From: Pelobacter propionicus DSM 2379
GTDB lineage: Bacteria; Desulfobacterota; Desulfuromonadia; Geobacterales; Pseudopelobacteraceae
Assembly: GCF_000015045.1 (NCBI RefSeq)
Contig: NC_008609.1
Span: 3,709,501-3,773,500 of the forward strand
Length of the DNA stretch: 64,000 nt
Reading direction: 5' to 3'
Both the position numbers and the translations under genes were made by a program. The notes below the pieces were generated by a model. It saw only the letters and a list, made by a program, of their open reading frames with translations, searched no databases and was not told the DNA's origin. This document shows positions 8,550 through 17,560 of this stretch, piece after piece. Each line of letters starts with the position of its first letter. The stretch's first letter is position 1.

Positions 8550-9215
8550 ATGACAAGGAACCTACACGCAGCCGGGCAGGGGTTCCCCCTGCCGCCTTCC
8601 GTCCGCGAACCGCTCTGCCTGCTTGCCGTCGCGCTGGTCGCACTGACGTTTTCGGCATTTAACCCCCATGACCGCATGACCTGGCTGCTGGAGGTGTTTC
8701 CCTTCTTCATCGCAGCGGGAATCATGGTGCCCACCTGGAGAAGCTTCCCCCTCACCCCGCTGCTCTACCGCTTGATCCTGCTGCACTGCCTGGTTCTGCT
8801 CATCGGTGGCCACTACACCTATGCCCAGGTCCCCTTCGGCTACTGGCTGCAGGACTTGTTCGCCCTCAGCCGCAACCCCTATGACCGCATCGGTCATTTC
8901 GCCCAGGGCTTCGTGCCGGCCATAGTGGCTCGGGAGATCCTGCTGCGCCGGACGCCGCTGCTGCGCGGAGGGTGGCTCTTCTTCCTGGTGGCCGCAGTCT
9001 GCCTGGCAATGAGCGCCTGTTACGAGTTCATCGAATGGTGGGGCGCTCTGATCCTGGGCCAGGAAGCAGATGCCTTTCTCGCCACCCAGGGGGACCAGTG
9101 GGACACCCAGTGGGATATGCTGACCGCGCTGCTGGGCGCCCTGGCCAGCCAGCTCTCCCTGGCACGCATCCACGACCGGCAGTTGGAGCGGCTGGCAAGG
9201 GAAGCGCGGGAGTGA
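8550..9215 (+). CDS. YjdF-like DUF2238 inner-membrane protein
   Basis: 221 residues with about six hydrophobic segments. The family signature is clear: YDRIGHFAQG in the middle, a CYEFIEWW segment, and the end of the conserved region with GDQWDTQWDM. These charged residues inside the membrane domain are invariant in this family as I know it, but its biochemical role is not established. It sits in a rightward run between the secreted glutaredoxin and a YiiX-type protein. The C-terminal ~20 residues are charged and probably cytoplasmic. Confidence 0.8.
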   Translation: MTRNLHAAGQGFPLPPSVREPLCLLAVALVALTFSAFNPHDRMTWLLEVFPFFIAAGIMVPTWRSFPLTPLLYRLILLHCLVLLIGGHYTYAQVPFGYWLQDLFALSRNPYDRIGHFAQGFVPAIVAREILLRRTPLLRGGWLFFLVAAVCLAMSACYEFIEWWGALILGQEADAFLATQGDQWDTQWDMLTALLGALASQLSLARIHDRQLERLAREARE

Positions 9216-9220
9216 CGGGG

Positions 9221-9258
9221 ACGGGACAGCGCAGATCCGGGCCGGCCTGTTGTCCCGT
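9221..9258. repeat. Inverted repeat after the YjdF-like gene
   Basis: ACGGGACA (9221-9228) and TGTCCCGT (9251-9258) are perfect 8-bp inverted arms around a GC-rich loop, immediately after the stop of the YjdF-like gene. No T-run follows, so this is not a standard intrinsic terminator. It could be an mRNA-stabilising hairpin or an operator. Confidence 0.3.
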
Positions 9259-9330
9259 GGCCGACTTCCGGCTCACAACCGGTATGATTTCACCCGTGCG
9301 ATATTACGCCTGCCCGAGGAGCACGTCGCC

Positions 9331-9951
9331 ATGTCTCTCCCTCTGATACGCCGCCTGCTGATCCTGCTTTCCCTGTTCTGCCTTACCGGTTTGCCGGTCA
9401 ACGCCGCCGACCTGAGGGACGGCGACATCATCTTCCAGGTCTCCCGTTCCCCCCAGAGCAAGGCGATCCAGAAGGCTACCGGCTCCCGCTACAGCCACAT
9501 GGGGATCATCATCCACCGCAGCGGCTTTCCCCAGGTGTTCGAGGCTGCCGCCAAGGTGCGCTACACCCCCCTGAGCGACTGGATACGACGCGGCGTCCAC
9601 GGCAAGTACGTTGTCAAACGGCTGCGCAATGCCGATTACCTGCTCAACGGTGAGACGCTCAGCAAGCTGCGCAGGGTGGCGGAAGAGCTGCGCGGCAAAC
9701 CCTACGACCCTTGCTTCGAGTGGTCCGACACGCGCATCTACTGCTCGGAGCTGGTCTGGAAGATCTACAAGAGAACCCTGGAGATGGAGGTCGGACGGCC
9801 GCAGAAGCTGGGGGATCTCAATCTATCCGCCCCAATTGTCAGGAAAGCGCTGCAGAAGAGGTACGGCAGGAGGATCCCGCTGGGCGAAAAGGTCATCTCA
9901 CCAGCGGCAATGTTCAACTCGAAAGAGCTGGTGACGGTGGAGAAAGAGTAG
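9331..9951 (+). CDS. Secreted YiiX/YebB-type permuted papain-fold hydrolase (short)
   Basis: 206 residues from the ATG behind GAGGAG; the upstream in-frame GTG-type starts would precede a signal peptide and were rejected. Residues 1-25 are a signal peptide ending NAA. The mature protein begins LRDGDIIFQVS, typical of permuted NlpC/P60 (YiiX, LRAT-like) proteins. The catalytic pair appears as His56 in YSHMGI and Cys138 in YCSELVW, His before Cys as expected for circular permutation. Such enzymes cleave amide or thioester bonds, often on lipids or peptidoglycan; the substrate here is unknown. A second, larger member lies 1.4 kb downstream. Confidence 0.85.
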   Translation: MSLPLIRRLLILLSLFCLTGLPVNAADLRDGDIIFQVSRSPQSKAIQKATGSRYSHMGIIIHRSGFPQVFEAAAKVRYTPLSDWIRRGVHGKYVVKRLRNADYLLNGETLSKLRRVAEELRGKPYDPCFEWSDTRIYCSELVWKIYKRTLEMEVGRPQKLGDLNLSAPIVRKALQKRYGRRIPLGEKVISPAAMFNSKELVTVEKE

Positions 9952-9964
9952 AGGGCGGCGCTGG

Positions 9965-11344
9965 ATGGGCACACATGACAAATCGCAGGCCATCAGTTTG
10001 AAGCGCCGAATCAACTCCGTGGTCAGCGCCAGGTGGTTCGCAATTGCCGGCGCACTCCTGGTCTTCGTGCTTACGGTGTCTCTCGGCGAAGCCGTCCTCC
10101 AGGCCCAGCGGCACGAAGCCGATAATCAACGACGAATCGAGATGACATCGTACGCGGCCATGCTGCGGGCCCACGTGGAGAGGGAACTCAATTCACTGCT
10201 CTATCTCAACAGCGGCTTGGGAAGCTATCTCGTCGTGCGCAACAACCGCATCCAGTCAAAGGAAATCGGTGACATGCTCGCCGTCCTGTACAAGGGGAAC
10301 CCGCATGTGCGCAACTTCGGCATCGCCGTCGGTTATCGCCTGACCTACGTCTATCCGCTCACCGGCAACGAGAAGGCCATCGGCATCGATTACCGGAGTC
10401 TGCCGGGCCAGTGGCCCGTTATCCAGCGCATCGTCGCCAGCGGCAAGCCGGCGCTGGCCGGACCGCTCGACCTGGTCCAGGGGGGCAGCGGCCTGATCTA
10501 CCGTGTACCCCTGTTCCTTGGCGGAAACTACTGGGGGCTTTTGTCCACGGTGATCGACTCGGATTCGCTGTTCAAGAGCGTGTTCAAGGAGTCAAAAGAC
10601 GGCCGCTTCGAGCATGCGCTGCGCGGCAGAGACGGCCTGGGCAGCAAAGGAGACGTCATCCTCGGCAACATCGCCCTGTTCGCCCGGAGCGATGCCGTGG
10701 TTCAGGAAATCGACATCCCCGGCGGCCGCTGGGCGATTGCGGTGGCTCCGCGCTACGACAACTTCAACCACAACCTGCCGTACCTGGCGAGGATTACCGT
10801 CGCCCTTGCCGGCGGCCTGATCGCCTGGATGCTCTACGCCCTGATCCGCAGTCGTGCCGAGCTGGCGCGACTGGTGATGTTCGATTCCCTCACCGGCCTG
10901 CCCAACCGGCGCCTCCTGACGGATCGGGCACGCGTCGCCTTTGCGCGCCAGCATCGCCACCCGGACCAGGCCTGCGCGATTCTGTTCCTGGACATGAATG
11001 GTTTCAAAGACGTCAACGACCGGTATGGCCACAACGCGGGCGATGCCGTACTGCGGGAGGTCGCACGGCGCTGCCGGGCAACCGTGCGCGCCGAAGATAC
11101 CGTTGCCCGCTGGGGTGGCGACGAGTTCGTCGTGCTGATGGAAGCGGTTTCCGAGGAAAGGGTGCAAGCGCTTGTCGCCCGATTGCGCGAAGTCCTCGAG
11201 ACACAGATCACCCTCGACGGCAAACGCTTCCAGCTTGGCGTATCGGTCGGGGTTGTGCTTCACCGCGAAGGCGACGCCAGCCTTGAGGAGATCATCGGGA
11301 TGGCCGATCAACGCATGTATTCCGACAAGCTGCAGCGCAGGTAG
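9965..11344 (+). CDS. CHASE-domain diguanylate cyclase
   Basis: 459 residues: a transmembrane helix at ~24-45, an extracytoplasmic CHASE-type sensor at ~50-265, a second helix at ~275-295 and a GGDEF domain at ~300-455. The active site is GGDEF at 384-388, with inhibitory-site RAED at 375-378 five residues before it, so it should make c-di-GMP and be feedback-inhibited. The ATG at 9965 follows GAGGGCGG. The gene lies 13 bp after one YiiX-type gene and 32 bp before another. A small periplasmic ligand is expected for CHASE; which one cannot be told. Confidence 0.9.
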   Translation: MGTHDKSQAISLKRRINSVVSARWFAIAGALLVFVLTVSLGEAVLQAQRHEADNQRRIEMTSYAAMLRAHVERELNSLLYLNSGLGSYLVVRNNRIQSKEIGDMLAVLYKGNPHVRNFGIAVGYRLTYVYPLTGNEKAIGIDYRSLPGQWPVIQRIVASGKPALAGPLDLVQGGSGLIYRVPLFLGGNYWGLLSTVIDSDSLFKSVFKESKDGRFEHALRGRDGLGSKGDVILGNIALFARSDAVVQEIDIPGGRWAIAVAPRYDNFNHNLPYLARITVALAGGLIAWMLYALIRSRAELARLVMFDSLTGLPNRRLLTDRARVAFARQHRHPDQACAILFLDMNGFKDVNDRYGHNAGDAVLREVARRCRATVRAEDTVARWGGDEFVVLMEAVSEERVQALVARLREVLETQITLDGKRFQLGVSVGVVLHREGDASLEEIIGMADQRMYSDKLQRR

Positions 11345-11376
11345 GTCGGCCCATCATCACCCAAGGAGCATACAAG

Positions 11377-12873
11377 ATGAAGTTGTCGTATTTCCCCCTT
11401 CTCCTCATGGCTGTTCTCTGCATCTCTTCGCCTGTATTAGCTGCCGGCGGTTGCCAGGAGCATCCCACTTCTGCCCATAAAGCCAGCCGTGAAGCGGTGG
11501 AAGCGTCGCTCAAAAAGGAGCTTAGCGAGTTCCGTACCCTTGCGGAACGGGCACTGGCGCTGCGGGCCGAGACGATCAAGGTCGGCAAGGCCATCAAGGA
11601 CAAGATTGACAGGGGCAGGCCGTTGACCGGTGATGACATATCCCTGATCAATACCGGCATCAACCAGCATCTGACACTGCGCGACGAGCTGTTGGCGGTG
11701 GCTGAATCACACGAATGCTGGCTGGACGGCTCGGAAATGGAGCTGGCGCGACAGGGGATCACACCGGGATCGCGCCTGACCGGGGTGATGCTGTCGCTCT
11801 CCTCGGCCATGCTGCTCTACGACAACTACCTGCTGGCCATCTCGCTCTTCGAAGGGGACAGCAAGCTGCGCCGCATCCTCAATGAACGAGATCCGGGCTA
11901 CAAGGTGAGAAGCGCGGCATTGGCGAAAATAACCATGAATTACGACTCCGTGAGAAACCGGGCCCGGGTGCGCAGGGCGATCAGGTTCTACGAGCGCGAG
12001 ACGTCGCACGCTGTCGCCCCGACGGCCCACGACCGGGAAAGCGAGTACCTCAGGCTGCTGATTGAGCAGAGCCCCTCCTATTCCATGGTCAAAACCTGGT
12101 CCCCCCTGTACGTGGTCGGCCGTAAACTCGGTTTCCTGGCCGCAGTAACGACTGATGCCATGAGCGGCATGGAACGGGAAGGCGTCAGCCTGTTCAGCAT
12201 GGTTTTCGGCAATGCGGTGGGCCTGGTTGAAACGCGCAGGGGCAAGCTGTACAAAAAAGGAGATGTCCTGGCCGATATCAGCGCCAGCCTGAAGGCAGGA
12301 GATATCCTGCTGGAGAAGACCCCCTTCCGCCTGACGGACAAGCTGATACCGGGTTACTGGGGGCACGCGGCGGTTTGGATCGGCACGGAGGTGGAATTGA
12401 AGGAACTGGGCATCTGGAACAACCCGCTGGTGGCTCGCCATCATGACGAGATCCGCCAGGGAAGGCTGGTGGTAGAGGCCTTGCGCTCAGGGGTGGAGAT
12501 GAACACCCTGCAGCATTTCCTCAATATCGACAGTCTCGGGATCCTGCGCAAACCGGACCAGAGCCGTGAAGCGCGCGCCACCACGATCATGCTGGCCTTG
12601 CGACAGGTGGGAAAACCATATGACTTCAATTTTGATGTGGAGTCAAAGGAGAGGGTCTACTGCTCCAAGCTGGTCTATCTGAGCTACAGCGGCATCGACT
12701 GGCCCACCAGGAAGTCCCTCGGGCGCACCACCTTCACCCCCGATGACGTGGCGACAAAGGTTGCCAAGGACGGTGCCCTGCAGTTGGTCACCTTTTACCA
12801 CGACGGCGAGCGGGTCAGCGATGCGCCAATCGTGCGCATGGCCGAGTTGATGGGAATAGGAAAAGGCAGGTAA
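11377..12873 (+). CDS. Large secreted YiiX-type permuted papain-fold protein
   Basis: 498 residues, start supported by AAGGAGCATACAAG before ATG. A signal peptide (VLCISSPVLAAG) precedes a mostly helical N-terminal region of ~280 residues with no recognised domain. The catalytic half starts near residue 305 (LKAGDILLEKTP) and carries His330 in YWGHAAVWIG and Cys429 in VYCSKLVYLSYS, the permuted His-then-Cys order of YiiX/NlpC-P60 relatives. It is the last gene of the rightward run and converges on gluQRS with a 53-bp gap. A lipid- or peptidoglycan-directed amidase role is inference. Confidence 0.82.
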   Translation: MKLSYFPLLLMAVLCISSPVLAAGGCQEHPTSAHKASREAVEASLKKELSEFRTLAERALALRAETIKVGKAIKDKIDRGRPLTGDDISLINTGINQHLTLRDELLAVAESHECWLDGSEMELARQGITPGSRLTGVMLSLSSAMLLYDNYLLAISLFEGDSKLRRILNERDPGYKVRSAALAKITMNYDSVRNRARVRRAIRFYERETSHAVAPTAHDRESEYLRLLIEQSPSYSMVKTWSPLYVVGRKLGFLAAVTTDAMSGMEREGVSLFSMVFGNAVGLVETRRGKLYKKGDVLADISASLKAGDILLEKTPFRLTDKLIPGYWGHAAVWIGTEVELKELGIWNNPLVARHHDEIRQGRLVVEALRSGVEMNTLQHFLNIDSLGILRKPDQSREARATTIMLALRQVGKPYDFNFDVESKERVYCSKLVYLSYSGIDWPTRKSLGRTTFTPDDVATKVAKDGALQLVTFYHDGERVSDAPIVRMAELMGIGKGR

Positions 12874-12926
12874 TTCCCGTTTCACATCAAAGCTGATATC
12901 AAGATGGCACGAAGAAGGGGAAATTG

Positions 12927-13856
12927 TCAGCTGACGAGCGTCAACTCCCCACCCTTCCGGGGCAGCTTGCGGAGATCGAAATGGGCCGCCCCCCAGGCCA
13001 GGATCTGAGGACAGGAGGCGCCGCTCAGTTCCGCCGGCGGTTCCTGCCCCAGGAAGCGCAGCACCCTGTGCAGCAGCACCCCTTCCCTGTCCTTCCAGTT
13101 CCCCAGATGATGGGACACCAGGTTGTCCCGCTTGCTCAGCTTGGTCCCGCCCGGCCCGGTCACCAGCGGCAGATGGCAGTACTCCGGTTGAGGCAGGGCG
13201 AGCAGGCGCTGCAGATGGATCTGGCGCGGCGTTGACGCCAGCAGGTCATCCCCCCGCACCACCTGATTGACACCGCTGATCCGGTCGTCCAGCACCACCG
13301 CCAGCTGGTAGGCGAACTCCCCGTCAGCCCGCCGCAGCGGGAAATCCCCGCACCCCGTCAAAAGATTCTGGCAGATCATCCCCCGCCGCAGGTCATGGAA
13401 ACAGACCGGCTCGTCCGTCACCCGCACCCGCCAGGAGCGCACCGTTCTTCCTTCCGGCATGCCGTTGCGGCAACTGCCCGGGTAGGGGAGGCAGTCGTCC
13501 GTGGGATGTGGGGCCGAGGCCGCCTGGGAGATCTCCCTGCGGGAGCAGCAGCAGGGATAGAGCAGAGCCTTTCTCTTCAACTCCTGGAAAGCCTGCTCGT
13601 AGAGTTCCAAATTCAGGCTCTGGCGGGAGATCTCGCCGTCCCAGAACAGGGCGAATCGCTCCAGGGTGGCCAGGATGTCGTCGGCCATGCCCGGCACCTG
13701 GCGCTGGCTGTCCAGGTCGTCGATGCGCACAAGCCACTGGCCGCCGGCGCTTTTGGCCATCAGCCAGCTCCCCACGGCGCTGACCAGCGATCCGGTATGC
13801 AGCGCTCCGGTGGGTGAGGGGGCAAAACGGCCGATGAGGGGAGTTGTTCGGAACAT
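12927..13856 (-). CDS. gluQRS: Glutamyl-Q tRNA(Asp) synthetase
   Basis: 309 residues, the length expected for GluQ-RS, a truncated GluRS that transfers glutamate onto queuosine in tRNA(Asp). The class I signature appears as HTGS in FAPSPTGALHTGS, and the KMSKS equivalent is KLSKRD. A cysteine cluster (YPCCCSR) and further Cys in the insertion match the zinc site of this family. The anticodon-binding domain of true GluRS is absent, as expected. It converges on the YiiX-type gene; a diverged copy of the intergenic repeat lies upstream. Confidence 0.92.
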   Translation of the reverse strand: MFRTTPLIGRFAPSPTGALHTGSLVSAVGSWLMAKSAGGQWLVRIDDLDSQRQVPGMADDILATLERFALFWDGEISRQSLNLELYEQAFQELKRKALLYPCCCSRREISQAASAPHPTDDCLPYPGSCRNGMPEGRTVRSWRVRVTDEPVCFHDLRRGMICQNLLTGCGDFPLRRADGEFAYQLAVVLDDRISGVNQVVRGDDLLASTPRQIHLQRLLALPQPEYCHLPLVTGPGGTKLSKRDNLVSHHLGNWKDREGVLLHRVLRFLGQEPPAELSGASCPQILAWGAAHFDLRKLPRKGGELTLVS

Positions 13857-13898
13857 AGGGCGTAACGTTTTAAAAACAGGAGAAAATAGCAGATGGAT

Positions 13899-13993
13899 TC
13901 ACACGGAGGCACAGAGGCACGAAGAGAGACTGAAACAACGGGAGAATTATGCTGTTGAGACGCACAGCTCGTGCCCCTGCGCTTTTGTGTGGG
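13899..13993. repeat. Intergenic inverted-end repeat, diverged copy
   Basis: The left end TCACACGGAGGCACAGAGGC and the right end (reverse complement CCCACACAAAAGCGCAGGGG) form imperfect inverted arms of alternating GGCAC/GCGAAG-like units around a unique centre. The general style matches the 18529, 24006 and 51015 copies, but the unit sequence differs (GGAGGCAC instead of GCGAAGACGC), so it is a relative or a second subfamily. Confidence 0.5.
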
Positions 13994-14001
13994 CTAAACC
14001 T

Positions 14002-14316
14002 TTACTGTATATACGAACAGCAGTAGTCCGCGACCGCCGGCACCTTCATCAGGAAGACCGAGTCGGCCGGAATCTGGAATGATTCGCCGGCGCCTATGGT
14101 CTTCCAGCAGCATTCCCCCTTCATCTGCCATTCCAGCGTGCCGGAGAGTATCTCCATGACCTCGGCATTGGCGGTGGAAAATTCGTAGTCGCCGGCCTGC
14201 ATGATGCCCAGCGTCTTCTTGGTGCCGTCGGGGAAGAGGACGGTGTGGCTTGCGACCTTGCCCTCGAAGTAGATGTTGGCCTTCTTGATAACCGTAACGT
14301 TGCTGAATTCTGACAT
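14002..14316 (-). CDS. ppnP: Pyrimidine/purine nucleoside phosphorylase
   Basis: 104 residues of the PpnP (formerly YaiE/DUF1255) cupin family, which phosphorolyses several nucleosides to base and ribose 1-phosphate. Conserved features include NVTVIKKANIYFEGKVASHT at the start, FPDGTKKTLGIMQAG in the first half and the cupin strand VMEILSGTLEW. The GESFQIPADSVFLMKV stretch completes the barrel. Length matches the family. It is a single gene with the repeat immediately downstream. Confidence 0.9.
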   Translation of the reverse strand: MSEFSNVTVIKKANIYFEGKVASHTVLFPDGTKKTLGIMQAGDYEFSTANAEVMEILSGTLEWQMKGECCWKTIGAGESFQIPADSVFLMKVPAVADYCCSYIQ

Positions 14317-14458
14317 GCTGCCTCCTTAGCGAATGTATTCAGACGGTTATACCCGCAATCCGCGGAATGAGGCAAAAGAAAAGCGCCCTGAGACCCTGGT
14401 ATAAAAGGATTCACGGCGCCTCTCCCCATGGACGGCAGCGCTTTTTGCGACAGGACGG

Positions 14459-15976
14459 CTATTTATCGGGAAACTTCAGGGCTCGGGTGCTGTTTTTCCC
14501 GCTGTGTTTGGCTATGTACAGCGCCTTGTCGGCGATGTCGATGATCTGCTCGCGGCTCCTGTTACCCAGGGTGGCGATGTAGCTCGTCAGGCCGATGCTG
14601 ATGGTGGTCCTGATGAAGACGTTACCCACGCTGGTGGTCAGCCCCTGGATCCGGGCGCGCAGGTTCTCGGCCACGGCTATGGCGCTGGACAAGTCGGTTT
14701 CGGGCATGACGATGACAAACTCGTCTCCACCGTAGCGGGCGAAGATATCGGTCGTGCGCAGGATATCCTGCACGGTCTTGCTGACGTTGATCAGCAGCAG
14801 GTCGCCGACGGTGTGGCCGTGGGTGTCGTTGACGGTCTTGAAGTTGTCCAGATCGAAGATTACCAGCGAGAACTGGCGGTTATAGCGCTGGGCCCGCATC
14901 AGCTCCTTGTCCAGGGCTTCCTGGAAGAAGCGGCGATTGTAGACCCCGGTCAGGCCGTCCCGGAAGGCCAGTTCACGATGCATGACGTTGGTGTCGTGCA
15001 GCTCCCGGACTCGTTTTTCAGCCTTCTCCCTGGCCTGTTGCAGTTCGATGGCCTGCAGGTCATAGGCATCGTGCAGGCTGCTCAGCTGCTCGTTGGCCTC
15101 CTGGAGGATCAGTTCCAGCGGCCGCATGGCGTCCGGCGCGATCTCGAAGAAGGCCAGCACCTCGAAAGACCTGGTGCCAACCGCCTCGATTAGTGCCTCG
15201 ACCTCTTTTCCCAGCAGGCCGAAGGTCTCATAGAGGATGTGTCTGCCGCGCCTGATCTTGTCCGCGTCCTGGGTTCCGCAATGAAAGGAGGCCAGACAGT
15301 CGGCGACGCAGAGGATGTCGTGCTGTTGCCGGTACTGGTCGGGAACGGCATCAGTTGCATGGTGATACTTGATGGGCAGGTACATCTCCTCGGGAATCTG
15401 CCAGCTCTTCAGCAGAGCCGCCCCCAGCTCCTGGTGACTGAAGCCGAATATCTGGCGTTCAGCCTCGCACAGCCCCATCCCCTGTTCCGTTCTCAACTGA
15501 AAGACTCTCTGGTACTCCTGGGGGTCATTGCCGTGCATGACCAGGATGCCGATGTCCTGGAGCAGGGCGATGACGAAGATGTCGCGGTCCTGACTCCCCA
15601 CCAGCGTGGAGATCAGTTCCGCGGCAACGGCCGTGGTCAACGCACGCCGCCAGAAGGTGGTGGTGTCGAAGCTCCCCGTCGATCCGGGCTGAAATCCGGT
15701 GACGATGACAAAGGAGAGGGCGATGTTGGTGACGGCGTTCGATCCCAGCAGGGCCAGGGCCCGCTCGATGCTGGTCACCCTGTTGCCGGGGCAGAAGAAC
15801 GATGAGTTCGCCGCCTTAAGCACCCGCGCCGTCAGGGCCGGATCGGACTCGATCAGGTAGGACAGGTCCTGAAAGGTAAAGTCATCCCTGCGAATCTCTT
15901 CCAGAATCTTGACGGCAATCAGTGGCGGGGAAGGGAGGCGCACCTTGCCGGATATCAGTGCCTGGACAGGCTGCAT
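14459..15976 (-). CDS. HDOD-GGDEF signalling protein (diguanylate cyclase)
   Basis: 505 residues from the ATG at 15976, chosen because GAAGGGAGACAT precedes it; an ATG at 16009 lacks a well-spaced site. Residues ~10-210 are an HDOD domain (LPSPPLIAVKILEEI near the start, IERALALLGSNAV later), followed by a linker with a coiled-coil-like stretch (LQAIELQQAREKAEKRV) and a C-terminal GGDEF domain. The signature GGDEF lies at 416-420 with RTTD five residues before, so cyclase activity and product inhibition are both expected. It is 54 bp downstream of cobA-hemD on the same strand and may be read with it. Confidence 0.9.
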   Translation of the reverse strand: MQPVQALISGKVRLPSPPLIAVKILEEIRRDDFTFQDLSYLIESDPALTARVLKAANSSFFCPGNRVTSIERALALLGSNAVTNIALSFVIVTGFQPGSTGSFDTTTFWRRALTTAVAAELISTLVGSQDRDIFVIALLQDIGILVMHGNDPQEYQRVFQLRTEQGMGLCEAERQIFGFSHQELGAALLKSWQIPEEMYLPIKYHHATDAVPDQYRQQHDILCVADCLASFHCGTQDADKIRRGRHILYETFGLLGKEVEALIEAVGTRSFEVLAFFEIAPDAMRPLELILQEANEQLSSLHDAYDLQAIELQQAREKAEKRVRELHDTNVMHRELAFRDGLTGVYNRRFFQEALDKELMRAQRYNRQFSLVIFDLDNFKTVNDTHGHTVGDLLLINVSKTVQDILRTTDIFARYGGDEFVIVMPETDLSSAIAVAENLRARIQGLTTSVGNVFIRTTISIGLTSYIATLGNRSREQIIDIADKALYIAKHSGKNSTRALKFPDK

Positions 15977-16030
15977 ATGTCTCCCTTCCTCAAGATTGTT
16001 CTCAGCCATTTACTCTATAACCCAGCTCCA

Positions 16031-17560
16031 TCAGGCCGTCAAGAAGGCTTCGATGGCGTCGGTCAGGGCATCCAGGGTGTATTCGGCAGGCTCGATATCC
16101 ACCTTGAGTCCCAGGGCGCGGCAGCTGCGCGTGGTGATCGGTCCGATGGAAGCGATGGCCACTCCCTTGAGCATGTCCAACATGCGGTCCTCGCCCAGCA
16201 TGCTGGCAAGATTCTGCACCGTGGAGGATGAGGTGAAGGTGATGCAGTCCACGGAGCGCTTCTCCAGGGCAAACACCGCCTCGGGCGGCAGCCTGTCCGG
16301 AAGGACCGTGCGGTAGGCGATGGGGGCATCGACCTGGGCGCCCATGGTGCCCAGCTCCCGGGGAATCAGGTCGCGGGCCCGGTCCGCGCAGGGGTAGAGG
16401 ATCTTCTTGCCGCGGATGTCCAGCTTGGCAAATTCGGCTACCACTCCCTCGGCCTTGTAGTCGGAGGAGACCAGATCGGCATTGATGCCAAAGTTCCTGA
16501 TCTTTGCGGCGGTTTTCGGACCCACGGCGCAGACCCGACAACCGGCCAGGCTACGGGCGTCCAGGCCAAGGGCGTCCAGGCGCCTGAAGAAGCAGCGCAC
16601 CGCGTTGGCCGAGGTGAGCACAATCCAGTCATAGCCGGAGATGTCGCGCAGGGCCGCGTCCAGCGGCTGCCACTGTTCCGGTTCCACCAGGCGGATGGTG
16701 GGACATTCGATCACCGCCGCTCCCCGCTGGGCCAGCATGCCGGCAAACTCCCCCGCCTGGACGGCGGCGCGGGTGACCATGATCCTCTTGCCGAAGAGCG
16801 GACGGCCGTCGAACCAGGCCAGCTTGTCCCTCAGCCTGACCACGTCACCCACCACGGTTACCGCCGGCGGCTTGAAGGCGCTCTTCTCGGCCCGGTCGGC
16901 GATATCCGCCAGGGTGCCGGTCAGCACCTGCTGCTTCGGCGTGGTGCCCCAACGCACCAGGGCCACCGGCGTGTCGGCGCTCTTGCCGTGCTGTATCAGG
17001 CGCTCCATGTTGCGACGCAGGGTGGTGACCCCCATGTAGAAGACAACCGTGCCGTTGCCGTGGGAGAGGCGCTCCCAGTCGATGTTGGACTCGTCCTTGT
17101 CCTTCCCCTCCTGGCCGGCGACCAGCGTGACCGAGGCGGTGTACTCGCGGTGGGTGAGGGGAATGCCGGCGTAGGCCGCAGCGCCCACGGCCGCGGTGAC
17201 TCCCGGCACGACCTGGAAGGGAATCCCCGCCTCGCGCAGAGCCTCGCACTCCTCTCCTCCCCGACCGAACACGAAGGGATCGCCCCCCTTGAGGCGAACC
17301 ACGATCTTCCCCTCACTCCCCTTCCGCACCAGCAGGGCATTGATCTCATCCTGCCCCTGGTTATGGCGACCGCCGATCTTTCCGGCGTAGATCCGCTCCG
17401 CCGATTCCGGGGCATGGTTGAGGAGCAGTTCGTTGGCCAGGTAGTCGTACACCACCACCTCTGCCTGGCGCAGGCACTCCATGCCGCGCAGGGTGATCAG
17501 TCCCGGATCGCCGGGGCCGGATCCCACAAGATATACTATTCCTCTCGTTTCAGATTTCAC
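16031..17560 (-). CDS. cobA-hemD: Uroporphyrinogen-III C-methyltransferase / uroporphyrinogen-III synthase fusion
   Basis: 509 residues. The N-terminal ~245 residues are SUMT (CobA), methylating uroporphyrinogen III to precorrin-2 for siroheme and cobalamin: VYLVGSGPGDPGLITLRG, VVRLKGGDPFVFGRGGEE and VPGVTAAVGAAAYAGIPLTH. The C-terminal ~250 residues are HemD, which closes hydroxymethylbilane to uroporphyrinogen III: WIVLTSANAVRCFF and DCITFTSSSTVQN. The GTG at 17560 is chosen because TCTGGAGGAGGT precedes it by 8 bp, and it overlaps hemC by 11 bp. The fusion couples ring closure and the branch to corrinoids/siroheme. Confidence 0.93.
   Translation of the reverse strand: MKSETRGIVYLVGSGPGDPGLITLRGMECLRQAEVVVYDYLANELLLNHAPESAERIYAGKIGGRHNQGQDEINALLVRKGSEGKIVVRLKGGDPFVFGRGGEECEALREAGIPFQVVPGVTAAVGAAAYAGIPLTHREYTASVTLVAGQEGKDKDESNIDWERLSHGNGTVVFYMGVTTLRRNMERLIQHGKSADTPVALVRWGTTPKQQVLTGTLADIADRAEKSAFKPPAVTVVGDVVRLRDKLAWFDGRPLFGKRIMVTRAAVQAGEFAGMLAQRGAAVIECPTIRLVEPEQWQPLDAALRDISGYDWIVLTSANAVRCFFRRLDALGLDARSLAGCRVCAVGPKTAAKIRNFGINADLVSSDYKAEGVVAEFAKLDIRGKKILYPCADRARDLIPRELGTMGAQVDAPIAYRTVLPDRLPPEAVFALEKRSVDCITFTSSSTVQNLASMLGEDRMLDMLKGVAIASIGPITTRSCRALGLKVDIEPAEYTLDALTDAIEAFLTA

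Noticed and set aside
12900-12930. A sigma-54 promoter (TGGCACG) near the gluQRS end
   Set aside because: No TTGC or GC dinucleotide at the -12 position, and no rightward gene begins there.
14374-14416. A terminator after the HDOD-GGDEF gene
   Set aside because: Only about five paired GC bases with a ~30-base loop before a T-rich run; too weak to call.
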